Shown here: piece after piece, positions 1 to 8,554 of the stretch
Position numbering within the stretch: the stretch's first letter is position 1
Layout of the letters: each line of letters starts with the position of its first letter
Assembly (NCBI GenBank): GCA_902493855.1
Contig: CABUQV010000011.1
Coordinates: forward strand, 1 to 64,000
Source: an uncultured Collinsella sp.
GTDB lineage: Bacteria; Actinomycetota; Coriobacteriia; Coriobacteriales; Coriobacteriaceae
Direction: 5' to 3'
DNA length: 64,000 nt
The notes under the pieces: generated by a model
What the model saw: the letters and a program-made list of their open reading frames with translations, nothing else
What the model was told of the DNA's origin: nothing
The model's database searches: none
Program-made: the position numbers and the translations under genes

Positions 1-59
1 GGAAGCGGCTCAGGGCGATATACGCCGTGATGCGCGACCGGGTGCCCTACCGGGAGTAG
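1..59 (+). CDS. 3' end of an upstream gene, possibly a transposase
   Basis: An open frame enters from the left edge and stops at TAG 57-59, giving a basic 18-residue tail that ends IYAVMRDRVPYRE. A tail of this kind (Tyr-Ala-Val-hydrophobic-Arg-Asp followed by Pro-Tyr) resembles the C-terminus of IS110/IS116-type transposases, but 18 residues are too few for a firm call. It could be any gene ending here. It is not obviously the S component expected beside the ECF genes that follow. Confidence 0.35.
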   Translation, partial: KRLRAIYAVMRDRVPYRE

Positions 60-111
60 CCCCGACGGTTGACAAAACTATAGGAACACCCAATGACTAT
101 GAAAGGTATCC

Positions 112-1863
112 ATGGAAACGATCATCAACGTCGACGATGTCTCGTTCTCCTATGGCACGCAGACCGAGCAGGCGCTCAGCCACATCTCGCTCAGCGTGAA
201 CAAGGGAGATTTCATCGGCATCATCGGGCCCTCGGGCGCCGGCAAGTCCACGCTTGCCGCCTGTCTGTCAGGTGCCGTGCCCCACCACTACACCGGCACG
301 TTCTTTGGGTCCGTCATGGTTGACGGCCATGACACCTGCGAGGTCTCGCTGACCGACGTGTCACAGATCGTCGGCAGCGTGCTGCAGGATATCGACACGC
401 AGATGGTCGCCTCGGTCGTCGAGGACGAGATGCTCTTTGGCCTCGAGAACTTTGGCGTTCCCCACGACCTGATCGAGCAGCGCGTGAGCGAAACGCTCGA
501 GACCGTCGGCATCAGCGACCTGCGCGACCGCGAGATCGCAACCCTCTCGGGCGGACAGAAGCAAAAGGTAGCCATCGCCGCCATCCTCGCCATGCGTCCG
601 CGCGTCTTGGTTCTCGACGAGCCCACCGCGGCACTCGACCCCGCCAGCTCCACATTGGTCTTCGAGACGCTGCGTGAGGCAAACCGCGTACTTGGAATCA
701 CCATCGTCGTCGTTGAGCAAAAGGTCGCTCTGCTCTCGGAGTACTGCAACCGCGTGCTCGTGCTCAACCATGGCGAAATTGCGCTGCAGGGCGAGCCACA
801 CGAGGTCTTCGCGCATACAGACGAGCTCCGTGCCATCGGCGTCGACTGCCCTCGCGTCACGCGTATCTTCAATAGCCTCGAGGCCGATGGCCTGGTAAGC
901 GGTACCCCCTGCTTGGATGTCGATGAGGCCGAGCGCCTGATTTCGGGCATCGTCGACCCAGCACACGCGGCCATCGGAGCCCAGGCACCCGCCGGTTCCC
1001 CGCATGCACCGTCGTTGCGTCCTCATGCCAAGGACGCCGAACCCGTACTCACCTTCGACCATGTTGAGTTTGCCTACCCCAATGGCGGCGCCGCCGTACA
1101 CGACCTTAGCCTGACGCTCTATCCTGGCGAGCTCGTGGGCATCGTCGGCCAAAACGGCGCCGGCAAGACCACACTCACCAAACTGCTCACAGGCCTGCTT
1201 AAGCCTGCCTCGGGCAGCGTGCGCGTCACGGGACTGGATACCGCAGCCGTTCCCACGAGCCGCATCGCTCGCGAGGTCGCGACCCTCTTCCAAAACCCCG
1301 ACCGCCAGATTTGCAAGGACACCGTACTCGACGAGGTCGCCTTTGGCTTGGAACTGGGCGGCATGGACCGCGCCGAGGCGCTGCGTCGCGCCCAGCTGGT
1401 CATCGACCGCTTTGGTCTGCCCGCCGACGAGGCACCGTTCTCCCTTTCGCGCGGCCAGCGACAAATGGTGGCGCTTGCCTCCGTCGTAGTAGTTGAGCCC
1501 AAGATCGTCGTGCTCGACGAGCCCACGAGTGGCCTTGATTACCGCGAGTGCATGACCGTCATGGAAACGGTGCGCACCATGGCCGAGCGTGGTTGCGCCG
1601 TTATCATGGTCTGCCACGATATGGAAGTCGTCTCGGATTTTGCCGAGCGCATTGTGGTAATGGCCGACGGTCGCATCCTCGACCGCGGCCGCACGCACGA
1701 GCTATTCTCGAACATCGATCTCATGCGGCGTGCCTACGTGGAGCCTCCCCAGGTTATTGAACTCTCGCGCCGTCTGGCATCTTCCGTCTCTCCCGCTTTT
1801 GCGCAAGTGAGCGAGGTCACCGATGTCGTTCGAATTACCAAGGAGATGGTCCACCGTGGTTAA
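112..1863 (+). CDS. ECF transporter, two fused ATPase domains (EcfA-EcfA)
   Basis: This 583-residue protein carries the two ATP-binding cassettes that power an energy-coupling factor importer for vitamins or metal ions. Domain 1 has Walker A GPSGAGKST (residues 39-47), signature LSGGQ (145-149) and Walker B VLVLDEPT (165-172). Domain 2 has GQNGAGKTT (346-354), LSRGQ (445-449) and IVVLDEPTSGLD from about 465. A low-complexity linker at about 285-310 joins them. The switch histidine is present in domain 2 (VCHDM) but is Gln203 in domain 1 (VVEQK), so the two sites are asymmetric. The gene overlaps the EcfT gene. No S component lies downstream, so the substrate is unknown. The start is ATG 112 with GAAAGG 5 bases upstream. 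Confidence 0.9.
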   Translation: METIINVDDVSFSYGTQTEQALSHISLSVNKGDFIGIIGPSGAGKSTLAACLSGAVPHHYTGTFFGSVMVDGHDTCEVSLTDVSQIVGSVLQDIDTQMVASVVEDEMLFGLENFGVPHDLIEQRVSETLETVGISDLRDREIATLSGGQKQKVAIAAILAMRPRVLVLDEPTAALDPASSTLVFETLREANRVLGITIVVVEQKVALLSEYCNRVLVLNHGEIALQGEPHEVFAHTDELRAIGVDCPRVTRIFNSLEADGLVSGTPCLDVDEAERLISGIVDPAHAAIGAQAPAGSPHAPSLRPHAKDAEPVLTFDHVEFAYPNGGAAVHDLSLTLYPGELVGIVGQNGAGKTTLTKLLTGLLKPASGSVRVTGLDTAAVPTSRIAREVATLFQNPDRQICKDTVLDEVAFGLELGGMDRAEALRRAQLVIDRFGLPADEAPFSLSRGQRQMVALASVVVVEPKIVVLDEPTSGLDYRECMTVMETVRTMAERGCAVIMVCHDMEVVSDFAERIVVMADGRILDRGRTHELFSNIDLMRRAYVEPPQVIELSRRLASSVSPAFAQVSEVTDVVRITKEMVHRG

Positions 1864-2602
1864 CGTCATCGACTACATGCCGGGCGATACGCTGCTGCAT
1901 CGCCTGAATCCCGTCGTCAAACTGGGCCTCGCCGCCGCCATCATCGTCGGCATCTTCTTGTCCGACACTTACGTGGCGCTGTTGGGCTTTTTGGCACTCA
2001 CCCTTGCGCTGGGTGCCTATGCCGGCGTCGTCGACCGTCTGCTCTCGCTGCTCAAGTTGCTGATTCCGCTCGCGCTTATCATGCTGGTGCTCCAGCTGGC
2101 CTTTGTGCGCGATGGCAACGTGGTGTGGGGCTTTATCACCGACACAGGCCTCATCACAGGATCGAAGGCCTGCCTGCGCCTGCTGGGTGTGGCGTTACCA
2201 CTCATCCTCATGCTCATGGTGACCAAGCTCAACGACCTTGCCAACGCCTGCGTCGAGGTGCTGCACGTGCCGTATCGCTATGCCTTCACCTTTACCACGG
2301 CGCTGCGCTTTGTGCCGGTGTTTGGTCAGGAGATGAACGCCATCATGGAAGCGCAGACCGCACGCGGCGTCGAGTACGACACCAAGAACCCCATCAAGAA
2401 GCTTAAGCTCATGCTGCCACTGTGCGTGCCGCTGCTCATCTCGAGCGTGGGCAAGACCGATGCCACAGCCTTGGCGGCAGAACAGCGCGGCTTCTATCTG
2501 CGTACGCGCGCCAGCTCGTACAAGCGCTACCCCATCAAGGGCCTAGACATCGCCGTGCTCATCGTCAGCATCGCCCTCATCGCCATCGGCTTTCTGTTCT
2601 AG
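1856..2602 (+). CDS. ECF transporter transmembrane (T) component
   Basis: EcfT is the membrane subunit that couples the ATPases to an S component. The protein has repeated hydrophobic segments (LAAAIIVGIFL, LLIPLALIMLVL, LPLILMLMV, IAVLIVSIALIAIGF) and the cytoplasmic coupling region with an ARG-type motif (EAQTARGVE) followed by a positively charged stretch. AAGGAG at 1840-1845 favours the GTG at 1856 (248 residues) over an ATG at 1823 with no ribosome site. With this start the gene overlaps the ATPase stop by 8 bases, which suggests translational coupling. Confidence 0.85.
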   Translation: MVNVIDYMPGDTLLHRLNPVVKLGLAAAIIVGIFLSDTYVALLGFLALTLALGAYAGVVDRLLSLLKLLIPLALIMLVLQLAFVRDGNVVWGFITDTGLITGSKACLRLLGVALPLILMLMVTKLNDLANACVEVLHVPYRYAFTFTTALRFVPVFGQEMNAIMEAQTARGVEYDTKNPIKKLKLMLPLCVPLLISSVGKTDATALAAEQRGFYLRTRASSYKRYPIKGLDIAVLIVSIALIAIGFLF

Positions 2603-2631
2603 TTCACCACCGACAGCAACCGCCCAACGCA

Positions 2632-2668
2632 AAAGGCCTCGGCTCGCACCAAACGAGTCGAGGCCTTT
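2632..2668. terminator. Hairpin terminator between converging genes
   Basis: AAAGGCCTCG at 2632-2641 pairs with CGAGGCCTTT at 2659-2668, extended by an inner CTCG/CGAG stem. It lies between ecfT and the minus-strand racemase and could serve both directions. Confidence 0.75.
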
Positions 2669-2686
2669 ACTGTTTCACCAGATAAA

Positions 2687-2717
2687 ACCTACCAAAATTA
2701 ACCTGTCCCTTTTTTAG
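2687..2717. repeat. Dispersed short repeat, copy 1
   Basis: The sequence ACCTACCAAAATTAACC followed by TGTCCCTTTTTT recurs in variant form at 55546-55609 and 56273-56300, and more distantly at 16651-16680 and 17876-17910. All copies are intergenic. Confidence 0.6.
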
Positions 2718-2728
2718 CGGGTCGGAAG

Positions 2729-3475
2729 CTAGAGGCGGTAGGGGGCGCCGCTGCGGATGATGGATTCGCGCACCAGGACATCCATGGCGTCGAGGGTGAT
2801 CTCGGGCATCTCTCGGTACTTCTGTAGCACCGATAGCTCGGTGCAGGCCAGAATGACGCGGTCGCAGCCGCTACGGGCGAACTCCCACATCACGCGGTCG
2901 AACTTATCCATATCGGGCTCACGTCCGGCCTTCACATCATCGTAGATAAGCGACATCACATCGTTCTGACGTTTCTCGCTGGGATAGACGACCTCAACAC
3001 CCGCAGCCTTACATTCGCGGCCGTAGACGCCCGCGCCCACGGTGCCATCGGTGCCCATGATGCCGATCTTGCGCACCGGCTCGGCCGGCATACTCAGGTT
3101 GGGGTCGAACTCGCACTCCCCCATCACCGCGCCGGCCAGAGCATAGCGCACCGACTCACGCGGCATGTGGATAATCGGCACCTTCGTAAACGACTGGATC
3201 TGGTCATAGAAGTAGTGTGACGTGTTGCAGGGAATGGCAATGTGTGCACAGCCCAGCGACTCGAGTGCCTGGGCGCACTCTTTCATGGTCGCCAGCAGTT
3301 TGGCATGCTCGCCGGTCTTAATGGCCAGCGTGCGGTCGGGCATGGTCGACTTGGAGAGTACCACCATGTCGATATGTTCCTGATCGCAGGCAGCAGCCGT
3401 ATGACGCACCACCTGGTCGTAGTAATACGACGTGGCCTCGGCGCCCATGCCGCCGATAACTCCCAGCTTTTCCAT
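2729..3475 (-). CDS. Aspartate/glutamate racemase family protein
   Basis: The 248-residue product has the start and catalytic motifs of Asp/Glu racemases: EKLGVIGGMGAEAT at the N-terminus, a first cysteine in IPCNTSHYFYD and a second in ILACTELSVL. These two Cys act as the acid/base pair that interconverts L- and D-aspartate. AAGGAGG lies 6 bases before ATG 3475; longer upstream starts have no ribosome site. It follows the ATP-grasp gene at 3560-4816 on the same strand by 84 bases, and the pair matches the known Enterococcus faecium arrangement of D-Asp ligase with aspartate racemase. The likely role is D-Asp supply for the peptidoglycan cross-bridge. Confidence 0.85.
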   Translation of the reverse strand: MEKLGVIGGMGAEATSYYYDQVVRHTAAACDQEHIDMVVLSKSTMPDRTLAIKTGEHAKLLATMKECAQALESLGCAHIAIPCNTSHYFYDQIQSFTKVPIIHMPRESVRYALAGAVMGECEFDPNLSMPAEPVRKIGIMGTDGTVGAGVYGRECKAAGVEVVYPSEKRQNDVMSLIYDDVKAGREPDMDKFDRVMWEFARSGCDRVILACTELSVLQKYREMPEITLDAMDVLVRESIIRSGAPYRL

Positions 3476-3559
3476 CGCCGCCTCCTTGGTGACGCTTGCG
3501 CAATTGCGCGTATCATACCCGCGCCCGCCCGATGCAAACCGGACGGGCGCCGCGCTCAT

Positions 3560-4816
3560 CTACTTGTAATACGTCTTGAACAGCTTAAAGTGGCGCAGCT
3601 TGGTGTGCCACATGCGCAGCCAGCGGTTAAAGACAAAGTCGCCCTTCATAAACGAAGGGTCGGCGCCCTTGCCTTCCTTGTCCAGGCGATGCACCTTAGC
3701 GCGCAGCTCGGGATCCTTGACGTACTTGTCGACGACGCCCATGGGGACGACCATCCACAGGGCCTCGTCCTGAGCCGTCACAAACTCCGGCTCAAACGGA
3801 CGGTTGAACACATACTCGTCCACCACATACTTGGCAACGTTAAAGCCGCTGTTGGTAACGTAGTAGTTGCTGCGGCCCTGGCGCGTGTTGAAATCGAAGA
3901 ACTTAAACGAGCCATCGCGCTCGTCGTACTTTACGTCAAAGTTGGAATAGCCCACAAAGTGAAGGTCCTCGAGCAACTTGCGCACGCCGCCCATGAGCTC
4001 GTCGTTGGGCTCGGTAATGATACAGGCATGGTTGCCGACACCGTGGGGCTGATGCTCCTCGAGCAGCACATGGCCCAGGCACATCATGCGGACCTTACCG
4101 TTGCGGTCGGAATAGCTGGTGAGCACGCGCATGTACTCGTCGTTGCCGGGCACGCGATCCTGCAAGATCAGGTCGTCGGTGTAGCCGCTGGCATACGAAT
4201 CGCGAATGACCTGTTCCAGCTCGGCGCGGTCGGCAATCTCATAGGCCTTCTTCTGGCCCTCGAACTCATGCTGCCACCACATGATGCCGTCAGAAGGCTT
4301 CAGAATCATCGGGTAAGGAAAATCGATCTGGTCGAGCACTTCGGCAGGCGCCTCACCCTGGACATTGAGCATCGCCTTGGTAAAGGTAAACGTGTGCGGA
4401 TAGGGCACGCCATGCTTCTCGCACAGCTCGTAGAAGATCTCCTTCTTCTGGCACTGCTCGAGCATGCTGTAGGGCGCGTAGGGAGCGACGATGTTATCCG
4501 CCAGCTCATGAGCATCCTTGGCTTGAGCCACGAGAGCGACATAGTTGTCGCCACAGCCCACAAGGACAATAGTCTTGTCGGCATGCGATTGGGCAATGCC
4601 GTTGACGGTTTTGAGCATCACGGGCATGGTGTCGATATCCACGTTGGGCGTGTAGTCGATAATCTGGCTGCGGTACGCGGGACCCGTCTGATACTTGCCA
4701 AAGACCAGACTCTTGACCTGGTACTCCTCGTAGAAGGCGCGCGCCACCGAATAGGCGTTGATGTCGCCACCAAGCAGCACGGGAATGAACTCGCGCTCTG
4801 TAAATTGCAATGCCAT
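3560..4816 (-). CDS. ATP-grasp ligase, probable D-aspartate ligase
   Basis: This 418-residue protein is an ATP-grasp carboxylate-amine ligase. The ATP-grasp core runs from about residue 115 to 340, with the lysine-containing YPMILKPSDG, the adenine-binding LILQDRVPGNDE and the metal-binding FKFFDFNTRQGRSNYYV. Such ligases activate a carboxylate as an acyl-phosphate. The best match by family and context is Asl-fm of E. faecium, which adds D-aspartate to the side chain of the third residue of peptidoglycan precursors. The downstream racemase would provide D-Asp. The exact acceptor (lysine or ornithine) cannot be read from the sequence. Confidence 0.8.
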   Translation of the reverse strand: MALQFTEREFIPVLLGGDINAYSVARAFYEEYQVKSLVFGKYQTGPAYRSQIIDYTPNVDIDTMPVMLKTVNGIAQSHADKTIVLVGCGDNYVALVAQAKDAHELADNIVAPYAPYSMLEQCQKKEIFYELCEKHGVPYPHTFTFTKAMLNVQGEAPAEVLDQIDFPYPMILKPSDGIMWWQHEFEGQKKAYEIADRAELEQVIRDSYASGYTDDLILQDRVPGNDEYMRVLTSYSDRNGKVRMMCLGHVLLEEHQPHGVGNHACIITEPNDELMGGVRKLLEDLHFVGYSNFDVKYDERDGSFKFFDFNTRQGRSNYYVTNSGFNVAKYVVDEYVFNRPFEPEFVTAQDEALWMVVPMGVVDKYVKDPELRAKVHRLDKEGKGADPSFMKGDFVFNRWLRMWHTKLRHFKLFKTYYK

Positions 4817-5038
4817 GGAAACTTCCTATCATGAACTGCCCACACAACGGGCGGTCTTTGCGCAACTGATTTATTTTAGCGTGCCAAGCCGCCGGCGCCC
4901 AAAGCTCCACCGTATCTATGGCAATCGACGTAATCGTCCAGCACGAAGACGGCGCCCACCGTTGTATGACAATGGGCAATGAACCTACCGTTGTTGTAGG
5001 ATTCAGCGTATTGACATCTTCGAGCGAAAGGCGCACAC
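4817..5038. other. Divergent intergenic region
   Basis: This 222-base spacer separates the minus-strand ligase from the plus-strand MOSC gene and should hold both promoters. GCCCAccgTTGT at 4953-4964 can pair imperfectly with ACAAtGGGC at 4969-4977. No gene or convincing promoter pair was seen. Confidence 0.4.
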
Positions 5039-5671
5039 GTGCCCCAAGACCATCCGACCGATAATCCCATCCTCAATGCCGCGAGGCGCGAGCTGGCGGA
5101 ACGTGCGAAAGCGACCGCTCCCCTGTGCACGGCAAACGACGCCTACAACGGACCCGCCCGCATCGTCTCGATCAACACGTCGGCACACAAGGGCACGCGC
5201 AAGTCGCCCGTCGCCGATGGACACGACACCGTTATAGAGCAATTTGGCCTCGCCTCCGACGCACACGCCGGGCATTGGCACCGTCAGGTTTCCTTTTTGG
5301 CCGCAGAGTCCATCCAGACGGCGCAGGCCCGCGGACTCGATGTGCGCAAGGGTGACTTTGGAGAGAACTTCACAACCCGGGGCATCAACCTGCTCTCGCT
5401 CCCCTTGGGCACGCAGCTCAAGCTTGGCAGCGAGGTGCTTGTCGAAATCAGCCAAATCGGCAAGGTCTGCCACACACGCTGCGCCATCTACTATCTCGCC
5501 GGCGACTGCATCTTTCCCCACGAGGGCGTTTTCGGCGTGGTACTAAAGGGCGGAGAGGTCCATACCGGCGACGATATCCAGGTAGTCAAGCTCGGCGACA
5601 GCACCTGTTCGTTCACCCCCGCCGAGGCCCTCGAAGAGATTGAGCAGGCTCGCCAGAAGGGCACGCTGTAG
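5039..5671 (+). CDS. MOSC domain protein
   Basis: The 210-residue protein is mainly a MOSC domain, a beta-barrel fold related to the C-terminus of molybdenum cofactor sulfurases and to YiiM. Visible hallmarks are ARIVSINTS at the start of the fold, DAHAGHWHRQVSFLA, KGDFGENFTTRGINL and a conserved cysteine in CHTRCAIYY. MOSC proteins handle Moco or activated sulfur. A stand-alone form like this may transfer sulfur or use Moco for N-hydroxylated substrates, but the substrate is not predictable here. The start is GTG 5039 with AAAGG 7 bases upstream. No other molybdopterin gene is nearby. Confidence 0.85.
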   Translation: MPQDHPTDNPILNAARRELAERAKATAPLCTANDAYNGPARIVSINTSAHKGTRKSPVADGHDTVIEQFGLASDAHAGHWHRQVSFLAAESIQTAQARGLDVRKGDFGENFTTRGINLLSLPLGTQLKLGSEVLVEISQIGKVCHTRCAIYYLAGDCIFPHEGVFGVVLKGGEVHTGDDIQVVKLGDSTCSFTPAEALEEIEQARQKGTL

Positions 5672-5730
5672 TTATAAAACCCCACGTTGAGATGGCTTTT
5701 ACAGCCCAAAACCCCTCTCAAACAGGGCTC

Positions 5731-5863
5731 TGTAACGTTAAAGTTGAACTCTATGGTTTCTCAACAATTCATCATAACTGCAGGTCAAAGCCAAAGCCTC
5801 AAGTTCAACTTGACCCTTTGGAACCTTTAAGGTTCAAGTTGAGGTCGAAAGCAGTAGTAGAAT
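5731..5863 (+). promoter_or_regulatory. Cluster of MerR-type operator-like inverted repeats and possible promoter
   Basis: CCTCAAGTTCAACTTGACC at 5797-5815 resembles the SoxR/MerR operator pattern. GAACCTTTAAGGTTC at 5821-5835 is a perfect 7-bp inverted repeat around one base. TTCAAGTTGAGG at 5833-5844 repeats the theme in inverse, and AAAGTTGAAC at 5740-5749 adds another half-site. TAGAAT at 5858-5863 is a possible -10. The cluster lies 43 bases upstream of the secreted coiled-coil hydrolase. Confidence 0.5.
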
Positions 5864-5905
5864 ACCGTTCGAACCATAACCTACGATTGATTGCAGAGGG
5901 ACTGG

Positions 5906-7039
5906 ATGCAGCATTCGAATCATCGCACCGCAGCGCTCATTGCGTCGAAGCCGGCTCGTATCATCACGAGCGCCGCGCTCGCCGTTGCGCTGACGGCCAC
6001 GCCGATGCTCTCCCCCGTTGCGGCGTATGCCGCCTCGCAGGCAACGCAGCACCAGCTTTCCGCAGCCCAGCAGAAGATCGAAGCCGCCACGAGCGCCTAC
6101 AACGACGCACGCACCAAACTCGATGACCTGCAAAAGCAGATTGACTCCAATGAGGCAAGCATCGAGGAAATCGAGGCCAAGCTTCCCGAGCAGCAGGCCA
6201 AGGCAAGCTCCGCCATGCGCGATCTGTACAAGTATCAGAAGGGCACCAATCCCATCGTGAGCTTCCTGGTCAACGCGCAGAGCCTGGGTGAGTTCATCAC
6301 GACCTGCAAATACACCAACCAGATCACGAGCTCGAGCGTCGACGAGATCGAAGAGCTCAATAATATGCAAACCGAACTCGAGCAGAACAAGGCCGAGCTC
6401 CAGCAGGCCAAGTCTCAACTTGAGGCAGAGCAGAAAAACGCCGAGGATGCGCTGGCGCAGGCCCAGCAGCTCCGCAGCGAGGCACAGGCAAAAGCCGAGC
6501 AGGAAAATGCCGCCGAGCTTGCCAAGCTTGAGGCCGATAAGGCCGCTGCCGCCGAAAAGCTCTCGGGCGAGGGCGTAAGCGGCAGCAATTCCAGCAGCCA
6601 GGCCACCAACACCAACACCACCATCGACACCACGGTGAACAACGCCAATACCGGTAGCTCCGATTACGATTCGTTCATTAATGAGTGGACAGGCCGCATC
6701 GACAATTATCTCGCCGGCTCCCCCATGGCAGGCCAGGGCTATAACTTTGCCGTCGCCGCTTGGAATACCGGTGTCGACCCCCGTTGGTCCCCCGCCATCG
6801 CCTGCATCGAGAGCACCAAGGGCGCTTATTGCGCCAATTCTTACAACGCCTGGGGCTGGAGTGCCCGTGGCGGCGGTTGGCGCAGCTTTGGCAGCTGGAG
6901 CGAGGGCATCTCCGCTCACGTTGCCTATCTGGGCGCCAACTACGGCTCCACCCTTACCCCGGCAGCAGCCAAAAAGTACTGCCCGCCCACGTGGCAGGAC
7001 TGGTACAACAAAGTCGCCGCTCAGATGAACCGCATCTAA
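5906..7039 (+). CDS. Secreted coiled-coil cell-wall protein with lysozyme-like domain
   Basis: The 377-residue protein has a long Sec signal peptide ending near AAYAASQA (about residue 45), then a PcsB-like coiled coil (about 45-210) rich in Gln, Glu, Ala and Lys. A Ser/Thr/Asn linker follows, then a C-terminal domain of about 140 residues (YNFAVAAWNTGVDPRW, IACIESTKG, NAWGWSARGGGWRSFG). The Glu in ACIESTKG sits where lysozyme-like glucosaminidases and transglycosylases carry the catalytic acid. It probably cleaves peptidoglycan glycan strands, for example at division. AGAGGG lies 5 bases before ATG 5906, and a TTG at 5891 is less likely. A strong terminator follows. Confidence 0.8.
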   Translation: MQHSNHRTAALIASKPARIITSAALAVALTATPMLSPVAAYAASQATQHQLSAAQQKIEAATSAYNDARTKLDDLQKQIDSNEASIEEIEAKLPEQQAKASSAMRDLYKYQKGTNPIVSFLVNAQSLGEFITTCKYTNQITSSSVDEIEELNNMQTELEQNKAELQQAKSQLEAEQKNAEDALAQAQQLRSEAQAKAEQENAAELAKLEADKAAAAEKLSGEGVSGSNSSSQATNTNTTIDTTVNNANTGSSDYDSFINEWTGRIDNYLAGSPMAGQGYNFAVAAWNTGVDPRWSPAIACIESTKGAYCANSYNAWGWSARGGGWRSFGSWSEGISAHVAYLGANYGSTLTPAAAKKYCPPTWQDWYNKVAAQMNRI

Positions 7040-7049
7040 GTGCAACTGC

Positions 7050-7079
7050 AAAGGGCCCCAATGGGGCCCTTTTCTTTTA
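7050..7079 (+). terminator. Rho-independent terminator
   Basis: AAAGGGCCCC (7050-7059) pairs with GGGGCCCTTT (7063-7072) across a three-base loop, followed by TTCTTTT. It ends the hydrolase transcript and also faces the end of the minus-strand kinase gene. Confidence 0.9.
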
Positions 7080-8465
7080 GGTAGCGGAGGTATCGACGAC
7101 GCCGGTCGCATTGGCAACCGCGACTATGACGATCATGCATAGGAGCAGCACACCCAATGCCTTGAGCCAGAGTTTCGCGAGTTTCTTGCCGCGATAGCTG
7201 TCGAGCAGTGCGAATCGCCGACGAAGACGACGCTTGTCGAACAGCGCAAAATGCATAAGCACCATAAGGCCATCGACAAAGAAAAAATACTCGATTATGA
7301 GAAGCCACGTCGGGTAGCTTTGGTTTGCTCCCGTGGGGTGAAAGACGGCAAAGTGACTTCCGGCAAAGAACACAAGCAGCGAGAAGAAGACGAGCGTATT
7401 CCAAATGCGCCCCAGAGACTCCGGAACGCGAGAGAACAGACCGCATGCAGTGGAGGCGGCAGGCCTAGGAAGCCCTGTGGGGTTCTGGAGCCCTTGGGGC
7501 GTCAACACCGTCTCCGAGGCCGGAGTACGGACAAGCACAGGCGCAGGAGGCCGCACGGGGCGACTTAGATCGTATGCCGCGCGCGTCGCCCGTCCCAACG
7601 CTTCCGCGCTCGCAAAACGCTTGGCCGGGTCGAGCGCCATCGACATGCAGACGACATCGGCAAGTGGAGTGGGAATGCCGCATGCCTCACATTGCTCGCG
7701 CATGTCGAGCCCTGGTTTAGGGTCGACTCCCGTCAAGCAAAAGAGCAACAGGGCCCCAAGTGCGTAGACGTCGCTGCGCACACTCGTCTGCCCAAACCCA
7801 TACTGCTCGGGCGGCGCATAGGGCCGTGTCCCAAACTTGACGGTGTCGGCATCGGCGCCATCGTGCCATACGCGCGCGATCCCCAGGTCGATAATCACCA
7901 GCGATGAAAACGTCAGGCCGTCATCAGGCGTATAGTTGGCACCTGTCACGATGATATTCGACGGCTTGAGGTCACGATGGATCACCGGCGCCGACGTCTC
8001 CCCCGCCATTGCAAAACCGGCATGGAGCTCGCCCACGGCGTCGCAAAGGACAGGATACAATTCACGCGCATAATCGGGGGTGGCTCCCAGACGGTCCACC
8101 AGCGCCCCGAGCGTCTCCCCTTCGATGTATTCCATAACCACGTTGAGCTCGTCGCCCACACGACGACAATCGACGATTCTGGGCAGGTGCTCAAAACGCC
8201 TGCCTGCCCGCTGAGCGGCAAATAGACGCTCGTATGCCCCTCCGATTTGAGCCGAAGCATCGATGCGTTTACGGACAAAGGGGCCGAGCGAACCACCGCC
8301 GGTTCCTTCAAAGTACACGAGCTCGGTTGTTTCAACGGACGAGCGCTTAAGTACACGCTCCACGCGATAGCTGTCGTCGCGATCGAGCGACGCCAGGTGC
8401 TCGACAAGCGCTGCGGTCAGCTCGTCATCGGAATATGTTGGGGTCTGAGTATCCATAGCCTCCAT
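7077..8465 (-). CDS. Membrane-anchored serine/threonine protein kinase
   Basis: The 462-residue protein has an N-terminal eukaryotic-type kinase domain with the catalytic loop HRDLKPSN, a DLG in place of DFG (VIIDLGIARVW), and a P+1/APE-like segment GTRPYAPPEQYG. The usual glycine loop is poorly kept, but a Lys in FVRKRI may be the ATP-binding lysine. A proline-rich linker leads to three C-terminal membrane segments (VFFSLLVFFAG, IIEYFFFVDGLMVLM, ALGVLLLCMIVIVAVA). There is no PASTA domain, so it is not a PknB-type wall sensor. It follows an HTH gene by 90 bases on the same strand. The start is uncertain between ATG 8465 and ATG 8456. Confidence 0.85.
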   Translation of the reverse strand: MEAMDTQTPTYSDDELTAALVEHLASLDRDDSYRVERVLKRSSVETTELVYFEGTGGGSLGPFVRKRIDASAQIGGAYERLFAAQRAGRRFEHLPRIVDCRRVGDELNVVMEYIEGETLGALVDRLGATPDYARELYPVLCDAVGELHAGFAMAGETSAPVIHRDLKPSNIIVTGANYTPDDGLTFSSLVIIDLGIARVWHDGADADTVKFGTRPYAPPEQYGFGQTSVRSDVYALGALLLFCLTGVDPKPGLDMREQCEACGIPTPLADVVCMSMALDPAKRFASAEALGRATRAAYDLSRPVRPPAPVLVRTPASETVLTPQGLQNPTGLPRPAASTACGLFSRVPESLGRIWNTLVFFSLLVFFAGSHFAVFHPTGANQSYPTWLLIIEYFFFVDGLMVLMHFALFDKRRLRRRFALLDSYRGKKLAKLWLKALGVLLLCMIVIVAVANATGVVDTSAT

Positions 8466-8554
8466 CATAGCGCAGGGCGCAGACACCCCATGGCATCCGC
8501 GCCCCGTTCGTTTGCGTCGTTGTTCGGCAGCTCCGCCAGCTCAGATATCAACCG

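Noticed and set aside
69..100. TTGACA at 69-74 as -35 of the ECF operon
   Set aside because: The nearest -10-like hexamer (GACTAT, 95-100) is 20 bases away and the match is weak, so no promoter is claimed.
361..1698. Long minus-strand frame opposite the ECF ATPase gene
   Set aside because: It mirrors the codon pattern of a clear plus-strand gene with all ABC motifs; GC-rich DNA often gives such antisense frames. No ribosome site or known motif.
3242..4834. 530-codon plus-strand frame opposite the ATP-grasp and racemase genes
   Set aside because: It spans two well-supported minus-strand genes and their gap, has no familiar motif, and has a repetitive Leu/Val/His/Gly composition typical of an antisense frame.
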